A stretch of 64,000 nucleotides of DNA from Mycobacterium sp. (lineage in GTDB: Bacteria > Actinomycetota > Actinomycetes > Mycobacteriales > Mycobacteriaceae), in NCBI RefSeq assembly GCF_002863225.1, contig NZ_PKEK01000022.1, positions 1 through 64,000 on the forward strand. The letters run 5' to 3'. Below, piece after piece: positions 7,591 through 16,360 of the stretch. Under the pieces are notes generated by a model. It saw only the letters and a program-made list of their open reading frames with translations. It made no database searches and was not told where the DNA came from. The stretch's first letter is position 1, and every line of letters begins with the position of its first letter. The translations under genes were made by a program, and so were the position numbers.

Positions 7591-9264
7591 ATGACGACGC
7601 GAGGGCGCAAGCCGCGGCCCGGCCGCATCATGTTCGTGGGTTCGGGTCCCGGCGACCCGGCCCTGCTGACGACGCGGGCCGCAGCGGTGCTGGCCAATGC
7701 CCCCCTGGTGTTCATTGACCCCGACGTGCCCGAGCCAGTTCTGGCGTTGATCGGCAAAGATCTGCCGCCAGTCTCCGGGCCCGCGCCGGCCGAGCCGGCA
7801 GCGGCGTCGACCGGTGGAGCCGGCGATGACACGGCGGGTGCCGACACCAAAGAACAACCCGCCGCGGTGGTCTCGGTGGGACCTGACGTCCGGCCCGCGC
7901 TGGGCGACCCGGCCGAGGTGGCCAAGACGCTGGTCGCCGAGGCCCGCACCGGCGCCGACGTGGTGCGACTGGTGGCCGGCGACCCGCTGTCGGTGGACTC
8001 GGTGATCACCGAGGTCAACACCGTGGCGCGCAGCCACCTGCACTTCGAGATCGTGCCGGGTCTGTCCGCCAGCGACGCGGTGCCGACCTACGCCGGCCTG
8101 CCGCTGGGCTCGTCGCACACCGTCGCCGACGTCCGCGACCCTGATGTCGACTGGGGTGCCCTGGCGGCCGGACCGGGTCCGCTGATCCTGCAGGCGACCT
8201 CCGCGCACGTGGCCGATTCGGCGCGCACGCTGATCGAGTACGGCCTGGCCGACACCACCCCGTGCGTGGTGACCTCCTCGGGCACCACCTGCCAGCAGCG
8301 GTCGGTGGAGTCGACGCTGGGCGGGTTGACCGACTCGACGCTGCTCCTGGGTGGTGACGCGGCGGCACCGTCGCCGGTGATCGTGACCATCGGCAAGACC
8401 GTCGCCAACCGGGCCAAGCTGAACTGGTGGGAGAGCCGCGCCCTGTACGGCTGGACCGTGCTGGTGCCGCGCACCAAGGACCAGGCCGGCGAGATGAGCG
8501 AGCGGCTGACCGCACACGGCGCACTACCGATCGAGGTCCCGACCATCGCGGTCGAGCCACCCCGCAGCCCCGCCCAGATGGAGCGTGCGGTCAAGGGTCT
8601 GGTCGACGGCCGCTACCAGTGGGTCGTGTTCACCTCCACCAACGCGGTGCGTGCGGTGTGGGAGAAGTTCGGTGAGTTCGGTCTGGACGCTCGCGCGTTC
8701 TCCGGCGTGAAGATCGCCTGCGTCGGCGAATCGACCGCCGACCGGGTTCGCGCCTTCGGTATCAGCCCGGAGCTGGTGCCTTCCGGCGAGCAGTCGTCGC
8801 TGGGCCTGCTGGACGAATTCCCGGACTACGACAGCATTTTCGATCCGGTGAACCGGGTGCTGCTGCCGCGCGCCGACATCGCCACCGAGACGCTGGCCGA
8901 AGGTCTGCGCGAACGTGGCTGGGAGATCGAGGACGTCACCGCCTACCGGACCGTGCGGGCCGCCCCGCCGCCGGCGGCCACCCGCGAGATGATCAAGACC
9001 GGTGGCTTCGACGCGGTGTGCTTCACCTCGAGCTCGACGGTGCGCAACCTGGTCGGCATCGCCGGCAAGCCGCACGCCCGCACCATCGTCGCTTGCATCG
9101 GGCCGAAAACCGCCGAGACCGCAGCCGAATTCGGTTTGCGCGTCGACGTGCAGCCCGAAACCGCCGCGGTCGGTCCGCTGATCGAGGCGCTGGCCGAGCA
9201 CGCCGCCCGGCTGCGCGCCGAGGGTGCGCTGCCGCCGCCGCGTAAGAAGAGCCGCAGGCGATGA
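7591..9264 (+). CDS. hemD: Uroporphyrinogen-III synthase fused to a SUMT-like domain
   Basis: The protein is 557 aa and has two domains. Residues 1 to about 265 resemble uroporphyrinogen-III/precorrin methyltransferases (FVGSGPGDPALLT, VRLVAGDPLS, PGLSASDAVPTYAGLPLG). Residues about 280-545 are uroporphyrinogen-III synthase (VLVPRTKDQAGEMSERL, FTSTNAVRAVWEKF, TSSSTVRNLVG), which cyclises hydroxymethylbilane. The M. tuberculosis counterpart Rv0511 is a fusion of similar size. The methyltransferase half lacks the usual KGGDPFVFGRG segment, having VAGDPLSVDS instead, so its activity is doubtful. The ATG follows a TAGGAG site that overlaps a short GGTA repeat at 7570-7583. Confidence 0.93.
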   Translation: MTTRGRKPRPGRIMFVGSGPGDPALLTTRAAAVLANAPLVFIDPDVPEPVLALIGKDLPPVSGPAPAEPAAASTGGAGDDTAGADTKEQPAAVVSVGPDVRPALGDPAEVAKTLVAEARTGADVVRLVAGDPLSVDSVITEVNTVARSHLHFEIVPGLSASDAVPTYAGLPLGSSHTVADVRDPDVDWGALAAGPGPLILQATSAHVADSARTLIEYGLADTTPCVVTSSGTTCQQRSVESTLGGLTDSTLLLGGDAAAPSPVIVTIGKTVANRAKLNWWESRALYGWTVLVPRTKDQAGEMSERLTAHGALPIEVPTIAVEPPRSPAQMERAVKGLVDGRYQWVVFTSTNAVRAVWEKFGEFGLDARAFSGVKIACVGESTADRVRAFGISPELVPSGEQSSLGLLDEFPDYDSIFDPVNRVLLPRADIATETLAEGLRERGWEIEDVTAYRTVRAAPPPAATREMIKTGGFDAVCFTSSSTVRNLVGIAGKPHARTIVACIGPKTAETAAEFGLRVDVQPETAAVGPLIEALAEHAARLRAEGALPPPRKKSRRR

Positions 9265-9272
9265 CTCACCGT

Positions 9273-9337
9273 GCGTTGACTCTGCGTCAGGGGCGAAGAA
9301 GTTCGAGTAGCGAACGCCCTCAACGCAGAGTGAACGC
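9273..9337. repeat. Imperfect intergenic palindrome between hemD and hemB
   Basis: The arms GCGTTGACTCTGCGT (9273-9287) and ACGCAGAGTGAACGC (9323-9337) pair at 14 of 15 positions. Inside them GGGCG pairs with CGCCC and GTTCG (9301-9305) pairs with CGAAC (9311-9315), so almost the whole element can fold into one hairpin. It lies in the 90-nt hemD-hemB gap. A second element with the same geometry and related arms is at 59334-59402. It has no U-tract, so a simple terminator is unlikely. It may be a dispersed mycobacterial palindrome or an mRNA-processing element. Confidence 0.7.
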
Positions 9338-9354
9338 GCCGACGGGACGCTAAC

Positions 9355-10323
9355 GTGCAGCGTCCGCGTCGGCTCCGTTCGACCCCGGCCCTGCGTCGGT
9401 TGGTCGCCCAAACCTCGCTCGAGCCAAGGCATTTGGTGTTGCCGATGTTCGTCGCCGACGGCATCGACGAGCCTGCGCCGATCACATCCATGCCGGGTGT
9501 CGTCCAACACACCCGCGAGTCGCTCCGCAAGGCCGCCGCCGAGGCGGTGAGCGCTGGAGTGGGCGGGCTGATGCTGTTCGGTGTGCCCCGCGCCGAGGAC
9601 AAGGACGCGACCGGGTCGGCGGGCATGGATCCCGACGGCATCCTCAATGTCGCGCTGCGCGATCTGGCCCAGGATCTCGGCGACTCGACGGTGCTGATGG
9701 CCGACACCTGTCTCGACGAATTCACCGACCACGGCCACTGCGGCGTACTGGACGAACGCGGCCGGGTCGACAACGACGCCACCGTGCAGCGATACGTGGA
9801 ACTGGCTGTCGCACAAGCGAATTCCGGCGCGCATGTGATCGGCCCGAGTGGAATGATGGACGGCCAGGTGGCCGCCATCCGCAGCGGCCTGGACAGCGCC
9901 GGTCACACCGACGTGATCATCCTGGCCTACGCGGCCAAGTTCGCGTCGGCGTTCTACGGCCCGTTCCGGGAAGCGGTGAGCTCCAGCCTGATCGGCGATC
10001 GCCGCACCTACCAGCAGGAGCCGGGCAACGCCCGCGAGGCGTTACGCGAAGTCCAGCTCGACCTCGACGAGGGTGCCGACATCGTGATGGTGAAGCCGGC
10101 GATGAGCTACCTGGACATCGTCAGCGCAGCCGCTGAGATCTCGCCGGTGCCCGTCGCTGCTTATCAGGTGTCGGGGGAGTACGCGATGATCGTCGCGGCT
10201 GCGGCCAACGGCTGGATCGACGAGCGCTCCGCCGCCCTTGAGTCGTTGACCGGCATTCGGCGGGCGGGCGCCGACATCGTGCTGACCTACTGGGCCGTCG
10301 CCGCGGCCAACTGGTTGTCGTGA
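9355..10323 (+). CDS. hemB: Delta-aminolevulinic acid dehydratase (porphobilinogen synthase)
   Basis: The protein is 322 aa with a GTG start. It condenses two 5-aminolevulinate molecules to porphobilinogen. The Schiff-base lysines lie in AYAAKFASAFYGPF and VMVKPAMSYLDI. The metal site reads ADTCLDEFTDHGHCG. One of the zinc-ligand cysteines of the classical zinc enzymes is Asp, which points to the magnesium-type or mixed-type enzyme common in actinobacteria. The stop overlaps the next gene's start by 4 nt (GTGA). Confidence 0.97.
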   Translation: MQRPRRLRSTPALRRLVAQTSLEPRHLVLPMFVADGIDEPAPITSMPGVVQHTRESLRKAAAEAVSAGVGGLMLFGVPRAEDKDATGSAGMDPDGILNVALRDLAQDLGDSTVLMADTCLDEFTDHGHCGVLDERGRVDNDATVQRYVELAVAQANSGAHVIGPSGMMDGQVAAIRSGLDSAGHTDVIILAYAAKFASAFYGPFREAVSSSLIGDRRTYQQEPGNAREALREVQLDLDEGADIVMVKPAMSYLDIVSAAAEISPVPVAAYQVSGEYAMIVAAAANGWIDERSAALESLTGIRRAGADIVLTYWAVAAANWLS

Positions 10324-10748
10324 CGGGTCCGGCCGACAGCGCGCAGGAGCCGCCGGCCCGTCCGGTGGACGTCGATACCGGCTTCTGGCTGTGGCTGGTG
10401 GCCGTGCCGCTGATGGTGGTCGGCTATGTCGCCGACTTCGTCGGTTCGTCGACTGGGCACGGCCCTGTGGCGCTGATGATCGGGTCGGGATTGTTCACCG
10501 CGGTCATATGTGCCATCGTCGTGACGTTTCTGATCCTGATGCGGGCCGGATATCGCTGGGCTAGAACGATTTTGACGGGCGGGGCAATGGCGACCGTGGT
10601 CTACGTCGGGATCCGCCTGTTCACCGTGACCTGGCCGCCGATGTGGGCGGTAGCCTGCGGCGTCACCGGTATCACCGGATCGGTGTTGATCGCCGGCGGC
10701 ATGTTCCTGTTGCATCGCAGGGACTCGCACGAATACTTCACCAGGTGA
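10320..10748 (+). CDS. Multi-pass membrane protein (Rv0513-like)
   Basis: The protein is 142 aa and starts GTG inside the hemB stop (4-nt overlap). About four hydrophobic helices are visible: FWLWLVAVPLMVVGYVADFV, ALMIGSGLFTAVICAIVVTF, an ILTGG..TVVYVGI segment and VACGVTGITGSVLIAGGMFL. The C-terminus is short and basic (LHRRDSHEYFTR). It corresponds in position to Rv0513 of M. tuberculosis. The function is unknown. Coupling to hemB suggests a membrane role connected with heme synthesis, but that is only context. Confidence 0.85.
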   Translation: MTGPADSAQEPPARPVDVDTGFWLWLVAVPLMVVGYVADFVGSSTGHGPVALMIGSGLFTAVICAIVVTFLILMRAGYRWARTILTGGAMATVVYVGIRLFTVTWPPMWAVACGVTGITGSVLIAGGMFLLHRRDSHEYFTR

Positions 10749-10801
10749 GGGGCCCGACGTAATGACCCCAGGTGGTTTGCCGACTCTTTCAGCAGGGGAT
10801 G

Positions 10802-11350
10802 ATGGGTGACGTGACTGCCCAGACGGACACTGAAGCGGCACCGATCTTCCGGGAGGTCGGGGCCAGCTGGTACTGGGTGCTGACCGGTCCGATGGCGGCC
10901 GGGATCATGGCGTGGATCGAGAAGTCCAACGGCAACGGCTGGCAGATCTCGATACCGGTGTTCTTCCTCGTCGTCATCTCGAGTTTCGTTGCGCTGCAAG
11001 TCAAAGCGGCGCGAATCCACACTTCGGTCGTGCTGACCCCGCAGACTCTGCGCCAAGGCACTGAGACCATCAAGGTCGCCGAGATCGTCAAGGTGTACCC
11101 GGAACCCGACCACCCGCTGGCGGCGAAGAAGGACCTCGAGCGCTGGCAGTCCGCCCGCGCGCTCGGCGAGTTGACCGGAGTACCCAAAGGCCGCACCGGC
11201 ATCGGGCTGCGGCTCACCGGCGGCCGCACCGCGCAGGCGTGGGCGCGCAAGCACCGTCATCTGCGCAATCTGCTGACCCCGCTGGTCGAGGAGCGGGTCG
11301 GGCCCGACCAGCCGCCCGACGACGATTTCAGCGAGAGTGCGGGCTGGTGA
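10802..11350 (+). CDS. DUF3093-like membrane protein (Rv0514 position)
   Basis: The protein is 182 aa from the ATG at 10802. AGGGG at 10794-10798 serves as ribosome binding site, and ATG 10799 or GTG 10811 are alternatives. Two membrane helices lie near the N-terminus (WYWVLTGPMAAGIMAWI and ISIPVFFLVVISSFVALQV). A cytoplasmic domain of about 110 residues follows (VVLTPQTLRQGTETIKVAEI, GRTGIGLRLTGGR) and resembles actinobacterial DUF3093. The function is unknown. Its end overlaps the next start by 4 nt. Confidence 0.75.
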   Translation: MGDVTAQTDTEAAPIFREVGASWYWVLTGPMAAGIMAWIEKSNGNGWQISIPVFFLVVISSFVALQVKAARIHTSVVLTPQTLRQGTETIKVAEIVKVYPEPDHPLAAKKDLERWQSARALGELTGVPKGRTGIGLRLTGGRTAQAWARKHRHLRNLLTPLVEERVGPDQPPDDDFSESAGW

Positions 11351-11601
11351 AAGAACGTATCCGGGCGGTCATCGAGTTGCTGCTAGCCGTTGCCGCGATC
11401 GTCGGTTGCGCGGCCAGCTGGGCGGCGGTGCGCTCCACGGTGGCTGTCGCGCCCGTCCTCAAAGACCAGCCGGTGACCACGTCGGTGGCCTACGACCCGT
11501 CGATGCTGTTGGTGACCCTGTTATTGGCGGCACTGGCCGGCATGCTGGCGGTGGTCGGCGTCGCGCGGTTTCGGCGGGCCGGCCGCGCTTCGGTGGCATG
11601 A
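11347..11601 (+). CDS. Small two-helix membrane protein
   Basis: The protein is 84 aa with a GTG start in GTGA, overlapping the DUF3093-type stop. It begins MKERIRAVIELLLAVAAIVG. Two hydrophobic helices (residues 9-27 and about 51-70) flank a periplasmic-type loop (VAVAPVLKDQPVTTSVAYDP), and the tail is basic (RFRRAGRAS). Its stop overlaps the ATG of the copper-type ATPase by 4 nt, so it is translated as part of that chain. The function is unknown. A helper role for the ATPase is a guess from position. Confidence 0.8.
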   Translation: MKERIRAVIELLLAVAAIVGCAASWAAVRSTVAVAPVLKDQPVTTSVAYDPSMLLVTLLLAALAGMLAVVGVARFRRAGRASVA

Positions 11602-13721
11602 CGACTACAGATCTGGACCTGCGCGGCATGAGCTGCGGGTCGTGCGCTGTCCGGATCGAAGGTGCGCTGAACCGTCTCGACGGGGTGCGCGCCGCGGTCA
11701 ATTTCGCGCTCGAACGCGCCCATGTCCAGCACGAGTCGGCTGTGTCGGCCGGCGACTTGATTCGGGCGGTGGAGTCCACGGGTTATCACGCCTCGGTGGT
11801 CGTCGACCCGTTCGTCCACGCCGACGACGCGCCTCGGGACGCGTTGCGCGCCCGCCTGATCGGCTCCACGCTGCTGGCTATTCCGGTGGTGGCGGTGTCG
11901 ATGGTGATGGGCTGGCAGTTCGCCGGCTGGCAGTGGATGGCGCTGGCGCTCACCACGCCGGTTGTCGCGTGGGGCGGATACCCGTTCCACCGCCTGGCGC
12001 TGCTCGGTCTGCGGCACCGCAGCTCGACGATGGACACGCTGGTGTCACTGGGCACGCTGGCTGCCTATCTCTGGTCCGCGGCGGCGTGCGCGACCGTGCC
12101 GTTTACCGGCCCGGTCTACTTCGAAGTCGCCGCCGCAGTCACGGTGTTCCAGCTGGCCGGTCGCTACGCCGAGGCGCGGGCCAAGCGCGCATCGGGCGCG
12201 GCGTTGCGATCACTGCTGAGCTTGGGCGCCAAGGACGCGGCGGTGCTGCGTGACGGCGACGAGGTGCGGGTGCCGGTCGGACAGCTGCAGGTCGGTGACA
12301 TCGTGGTGGTGCGACCGGGTGAGCGGGTGGCCACCGACGGCGTGATCGTCGACGGCGCAACGGCTTTGGACACCTCGGCGATGACGGGTGAGCCGGCGCC
12401 GGTCGACGTGACCGCCGGTGACACCGTGGTCGGCGGGGCGCTGAACACCTACGGACGGCTGTTGGTGCGCGCCGCCAAGGTCGGTGCTGACACCCAGCTG
12501 GCGCGAATGGCGAAACTGGTCAGCGACGCGCAGAACGACAAGGCCCCCGTGCAGCGGATGGCCGACCGGGTCGCGGCGGTGTTCGTGCCGGCGGTGCTGG
12601 TGATCGCCGTGGCGACGATGACAGGCTGGCTGCTGGCCGGGCAACCGACGGCGTCGGCGTTCACTGCGGCTGTCGCGGTGCTCATCGTCGCCTGCCCCTG
12701 TGCGCTGGGTCTGGCCACCCCGACGGCGATCCTGGTCGGCACCGGCCGCGGCGCGCAGCTGGGCATCCTGATCAAGGACCCCAAGCTGCTGGAGACGATC
12801 GAAGGTGTCGACACCGTCGTCTTCGACAAGACCGGAACCCTGACCACCGGTGCGATGACCGTGCACGCCGTCGACCCCCGGCCCGGTGAGGACGCCGACG
12901 TGGTGCTTGCCAGAGCCGCCGCGGTCGAGTCGGCCTCCGAACATCCGGTGGCCGCGGCCATCGTGACCGCCGCCCGTGGCCGCGGCCTGGCCATCGGCGA
13001 CGGCCCGAGCCAGTTCGTCAATGATCCGGGAACAGGCGTGGCCGGCGTGGTCGACGGCGTCGAGATAACGGTGTCCCGGGTCGGGTCACTGGCCGGCGTC
13101 GACCTGCTGACCCCCACGGCCCGTCAGACCGCGGTCCAGGTGACGTGGGACGGGCAGGTTCGCGGCGTGATCACGCTGGCCGATCAGGTCAAGCCCGACA
13201 GCGCCGCGGCAATCGCCGAACTGAAGTCCATGGGCATCACCCCGATGCTGCTCACCGGCGACAGCGCCGCGGTGGCCCGGCACGTCGCCAACGAGGTCGG
13301 AATCGCGCCCGGCGACGTGATCGCCGGCGTGCTGCCGATCGAAAAATCAGACGCCATCACATCTTTGAAGGACCAGGGCCGCACTGTCGCGATGGTCGGC
13401 GACGGCGTCAACGACTCGGTGGCGCTCGCGGTCGCCGACATCGGCATGGCGATGGGAAGCGGCACCGACGCCGCGATCGACGCCGGAGATCTCACGCTGA
13501 TGCGTACCGAGGTGCGCACGGTGCCGACGGCACTGCGGCTGTCAGCACGCACGCTGCGAACGATCCGAATGAACCTGTTCTGGGCGTTCGCCTATAACGC
13601 CGCGGCGATCCCGCTGGCAGCGATGGGCCTGCTGAACCCGATGATCTCCGGGGCGGCGATGGCGTGCTCGTCGCTGCTGGTGGTGACAAACAGTCTGCGG
13701 CTCAAGCGTTTTCGCGGCTGA
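11598..13721 (+). CDS. Copper-type P1B ATPase
   Basis: The protein is 707 aa. It has one N-terminal heavy-metal-associated domain with GMSCGSCAVRIE (Cys13, Cys16). Membrane helices follow, then the actuator loop (MTGEPAPVD), the ion-binding CPC motif in VACPCALGLATP (about residue 365), the phosphorylated DKTGTLTTG (Asp at about 410), SEHPVAAAI of the nucleotide domain and MVGDGVNDSVAL. CPC plus this HP locus marks a Cu(I) exporter of the CopA/CtpA/CtpB type. The ATG overlaps the preceding small membrane gene by 4 nt, tying it to the heme operon. No CsoR-type regulator or metallochaperone is next to it. Which mycobacterial Ctp it equals cannot be told by eye. Confidence 0.92.
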   Translation: MTTTDLDLRGMSCGSCAVRIEGALNRLDGVRAAVNFALERAHVQHESAVSAGDLIRAVESTGYHASVVVDPFVHADDAPRDALRARLIGSTLLAIPVVAVSMVMGWQFAGWQWMALALTTPVVAWGGYPFHRLALLGLRHRSSTMDTLVSLGTLAAYLWSAAACATVPFTGPVYFEVAAAVTVFQLAGRYAEARAKRASGAALRSLLSLGAKDAAVLRDGDEVRVPVGQLQVGDIVVVRPGERVATDGVIVDGATALDTSAMTGEPAPVDVTAGDTVVGGALNTYGRLLVRAAKVGADTQLARMAKLVSDAQNDKAPVQRMADRVAAVFVPAVLVIAVATMTGWLLAGQPTASAFTAAVAVLIVACPCALGLATPTAILVGTGRGAQLGILIKDPKLLETIEGVDTVVFDKTGTLTTGAMTVHAVDPRPGEDADVVLARAAAVESASEHPVAAAIVTAARGRGLAIGDGPSQFVNDPGTGVAGVVDGVEITVSRVGSLAGVDLLTPTARQTAVQVTWDGQVRGVITLADQVKPDSAAAIAELKSMGITPMLLTGDSAAVARHVANEVGIAPGDVIAGVLPIEKSDAITSLKDQGRTVAMVGDGVNDSVALAVADIGMAMGSGTDAAIDAGDLTLMRTEVRTVPTALRLSARTLRTIRMNLFWAFAYNAAAIPLAAMGLLNPMISGAAMACSSLLVVTNSLRLKRFRG

Positions 13722-13726
13722 TCCGG

Positions 13727-14611
13727 TCAGGACGCCAGCCAGGCCAGCTCACCGGGCAGTTGCTGACACCAGTACGCCTCGTCGTGTCCGCCGGGCCCGA
13801 ATCCGCCCGCGGGCTGCGTGCGGAGCTGGCCGATGAATTGGTGCGCCGCCGGTGCGAACCGGTCGTCGTTGCCGCAGTCGATCCGCAGCGGAATCGTCGA
13901 CAGCGCGGGCAATCCGAAGACGGTGTTGTGAGTCCAGTCGTCGTAGCTGTCGAAAGCCCCGAGTGTGCTGGCGGTGTACGACTGATACAGCGCCGGGCTC
14001 ACGGCGCAGATCCCGGCGGTGCGCGCCGCGCCGAGCCGTGCACCGAGCAGCATCGCGCCGTAGCCGCCCATCGACCAGCCCAGGAAACCGACGCGGGTGA
14101 TGTCCAGGCTCATCGTCGACAGCATCGGGATCAACTCGTTGAGCACCATCGAACCGGCGTCCTCGCCGCCTGCCCGGCGATGCCAGTAGCTGTCGCCACC
14201 GTCGACGGCGACCACCGCGATCGGCGGCCGGCCCGCTTTCGCCAGTTCCGCAAGTGCCTGCTCGACGCCGAAGCTCATCACCTGTTTGGCGCTGCCGCGC
14301 ACGCCGTGCAACGCGATCACCGGGCGCAGCGGTCCGGTGATGCCGGGCGGGCGGGCGATGATGTAGTTCGTCAGCACGCCTCCGCGGGCGGCGGAGACGA
14401 ATGAGCCGGACACTTTGGTCGGCAGCGGCGGCGGTGGAGCGGCGACCGGCGGAGCGGGCGGTGCCGCGGGGTCGAACGGACTCGGATCGGCCGGCACGCG
14501 GGTCGGATCCACCGCGGCGCCCAGCGTCCAAATGCCGGCAGCCCCCGCCACGGCACTGGCGCCCAAGCGCAGCGCAGCACGACGGGACAGCTCAGGCATG
14601 ATCGTCATCAT
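13727..14611 (-). CDS. Tat-exported alpha/beta hydrolase (Rv0519c-like esterase)
   Basis: The protein is about 294 aa. A twin-arginine signal (ELSRRAALRLGASAVAGAAG) lies at the N-terminus. The start is taken as ATG 14611 (MMTIMPELSRR), with ATG 14599 four codons downstream as the alternative. A Pro-rich linker follows, then the hydrolase core: HGVRG oxyanion loop, nucleophile serine in GWSMGGYGAM, acid in GNDDRF and histidine in GGHDEAYW. This fits the putative-esterase (PF00756-like) group, and cell-wall or surface ester hydrolysis is plausible. It is convergent with the copper-type ATPase, with 5 nt between the stops. Confidence 0.85.
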   Translation of the reverse strand: MMTIMPELSRRAALRLGASAVAGAAGIWTLGAAVDPTRVPADPSPFDPAAPPAPPVAAPPPPLPTKVSGSFVSAARGGVLTNYIIARPPGITGPLRPVIALHGVRGSAKQVMSFGVEQALAELAKAGRPPIAVVAVDGGDSYWHRRAGGEDAGSMVLNELIPMLSTMSLDITRVGFLGWSMGGYGAMLLGARLGAARTAGICAVSPALYQSYTASTLGAFDSYDDWTHNTVFGLPALSTIPLRIDCGNDDRFAPAAHQFIGQLRTQPAGGFGPGGHDEAYWCQQLPGELAWLAS

Positions 14612-14728
14612 GCCGAGCGGAACGTAGGCGCCGAAATAGCTACGCCGTTTCGGTATTGCACCGTGATCAAGGTGTGAGCTGCGGGCTGGTGAATGGCCGG
14701 TGGGGACGCCGGTTGTTAGGGTCGGCCC

Positions 14729-15442
14729 ATGCTCATCGCCAACGCCACGGTCCGTATTGGTCTGGTGATGCTGGCCGTTGCCGCTCTGACGTCGTGTGGC
14801 TCGAATAGCCCGAAAGCCAATGGTCCACACAGCACTTCGAGCACCGCGAACCCGCCGCCAAAAGCGCTGGTGGAGCCGCCCGGTGGTTACGACATCGGAC
14901 GAATTGCCAACTTGGCCAACCAATTTCCGCCGGGCTTCACGGTCACGCCGGTTCCGCGAACCACCCTCACCAAAGAACAAGCCGACAGCGTCGCCGGGCT
15001 GACGAAGCAGTTCGCGTTCACTTTCGATCCGCCTCAGTGCAATACGGTGCTGAAACCAGCCGGCGTGGAAGCGGGTGCGGTATCGCAGGGTCTCCTCGCG
15101 CACGGGCCGCAAACAGAAGTCACGGTGATCGCCACGCAGACGTCCCAACCCATCCCGGACACCGTCGTAGGCGCCGGATGCAGTCACGTCGCCTTCAAGT
15201 CCCAGGACACCGCGCGCGGCACCGCGGACGTCCTGGCCGGTCCGGCTATCGACGGCGCCTCGACCTCCGCGGTCAAGGTGCACCTGGACTTCGCGACACC
15301 GGGATTCTCGAAGTCCATCGACCGGCTTACCTACGTCGCCGCGTTGAGCGACAAAACGGCCGTCGTCGTCGACAGCGAGTCCAATCCGCAACTGCTGGCG
15401 GACCTTCTCGTCAAAGCGGTGGCGGTGATCCGACAGAAATAG
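14729..15442 (+). CDS. DUF5642-like lipoprotein
   Basis: The protein is 237 aa. The signal peptide ends in a lipobox (ALTSC, lipidated Cys23), followed by a Ser/Pro linker with SNSPKANGPHSTSS. The mature domain has FPPGFTVTPVPR, FDPPQCNTVLKP and VGAGCSHVAF with a probable disulfide pair. This pattern resembles the DUF5642/sensor-like lipoproteins that are abundant in mycobacteria. It is probably anchored in the outer leaflet of the inner membrane. It is a single gene, divergent from the esterase. The ligand is unknown. Confidence 0.82.
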   Translation: MLIANATVRIGLVMLAVAALTSCGSNSPKANGPHSTSSTANPPPKALVEPPGGYDIGRIANLANQFPPGFTVTPVPRTTLTKEQADSVAGLTKQFAFTFDPPQCNTVLKPAGVEAGAVSQGLLAHGPQTEVTVIATQTSQPIPDTVVGAGCSHVAFKSQDTARGTADVLAGPAIDGASTSAVKVHLDFATPGFSKSIDRLTYVAALSDKTAVVVDSESNPQLLADLLVKAVAVIRQK

Positions 15443-15496
15443 CGCCTTGGCCTAGGTCGGGTTGGTACAAAGTTCAAAATATGTAACACTGTCCCA

Positions 15497-16360
15497 ATGA
15501 CGGATCTGAGTGAGTCTTCCGCGATCGAGGCGGCCGACGACGCGCTGCCGCTGGGGCCGCAGTCGCTGGTGTGGCGCTACTTCGGCGACAACCGGATGTT
15601 TCTGATCGGGCCCCGTCCCGCGGTGCTGCAGAACATGCTGGCCGAACTCGGGCAGGGCGTGCTCGACCACTCGGTGTTCTTCAGTGACACCTCGGCGCGG
15701 GTCAAACGCTCGCTGCCGCCGATTTTCCGGACCGTCTACGGCTCCGACGACGACAACGCCGGCCACCAGGTGCGTGACTTTCATCATCAGATCAAAGGGT
15801 CCATGCCCAGCGGGGAGCGCTATCACGCACTGGATCCCGAGACTTACTACTGGGCGCACGCCACATTCGTCGAGCAGGTGCTCTATTTCGCCGACACTTT
15901 CGTCAAACGCCTGACCGACGCGGAGAAGGAACAGATTTATCTGGAATCGAAGACGTGGTACCGCCGTTACGGCGTCAGCGAACGTCCGATGCCGGCGAAT
16001 TATCAAGAGTTCGAAAAGTATTGGGACCACATGATGGAGCGCATCGTGATCGCGCACCCCACCGCGAAATACGGTGTGGGATATGTGACCAAGGGCTTCC
16101 CGCGGCCCAAGGGTGTGTCGCCGCTGGCCTGGCGGTTACTCGCGCCGGTGTTCAACCCGGTGGCCGCGTTTCTCACCACCGGAGGAATGCCGCCGCGCGG
16201 CCGCGAACTGCTCGGATTGCCCTGGAGTGATCGTCAGGAGCGGCGCTATCAGCGGTTCGCGGCGGTCTGGCGGTCGCGGTCGGTGAACTGGGTCTGGGAC
16301 CACCTGCCGATGCAGTTGCGCTACAACGGTTTTGCCCGTGGTGGCTATGCCCGGGTCTGA
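15497..16360 (+). CDS. MpaB-type (DUF2236) oxygenase family protein
   Basis: The protein is 287 aa and begins [20 protein letters not shown]. Recognisable DUF2236 features are [20 protein letters not shown] near the N-terminus, [16 protein letters not shown] [10 protein letters not shown], and the histidine in [15 protein letters not shown]. These fit the heme-binding rubber-oxygenase/mpaB fold. The reaction and substrate are unknown, and lipid or xenobiotic oxidation is typical in actinobacteria. The upstream 50 nt are AT-rich (CAAAATATGTAACACTG), a likely promoter or operator. Its last 14 nt overlap the tetR gene that follows, so the two form a regulated pair. Confidence 0.85.
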   Translation: MTDLSESSAIEAADDALPLGPQSLVWRYFGDNRMFLIGPRPAVLQNMLAELGQGVLDHSVFFSDTSARVKRSLPPIFRTVYGSDDDNAGHQVRDFHHQIKGSMPSGERYHALDPETYYWAHATFVEQVLYFADTFVKRLTDAEKEQIYLESKTWYRRYGVSERPMPANYQEFEKYWDHMMERIVIAHPTAKYGVGYVTKGFPRPKGVSPLAWRLLAPVFNPVAAFLTTGGMPPRGRELLGLPWSDRQERRYQRFAAVWRSRSVNWVWDHLPMQLRYNGFARGGYARV

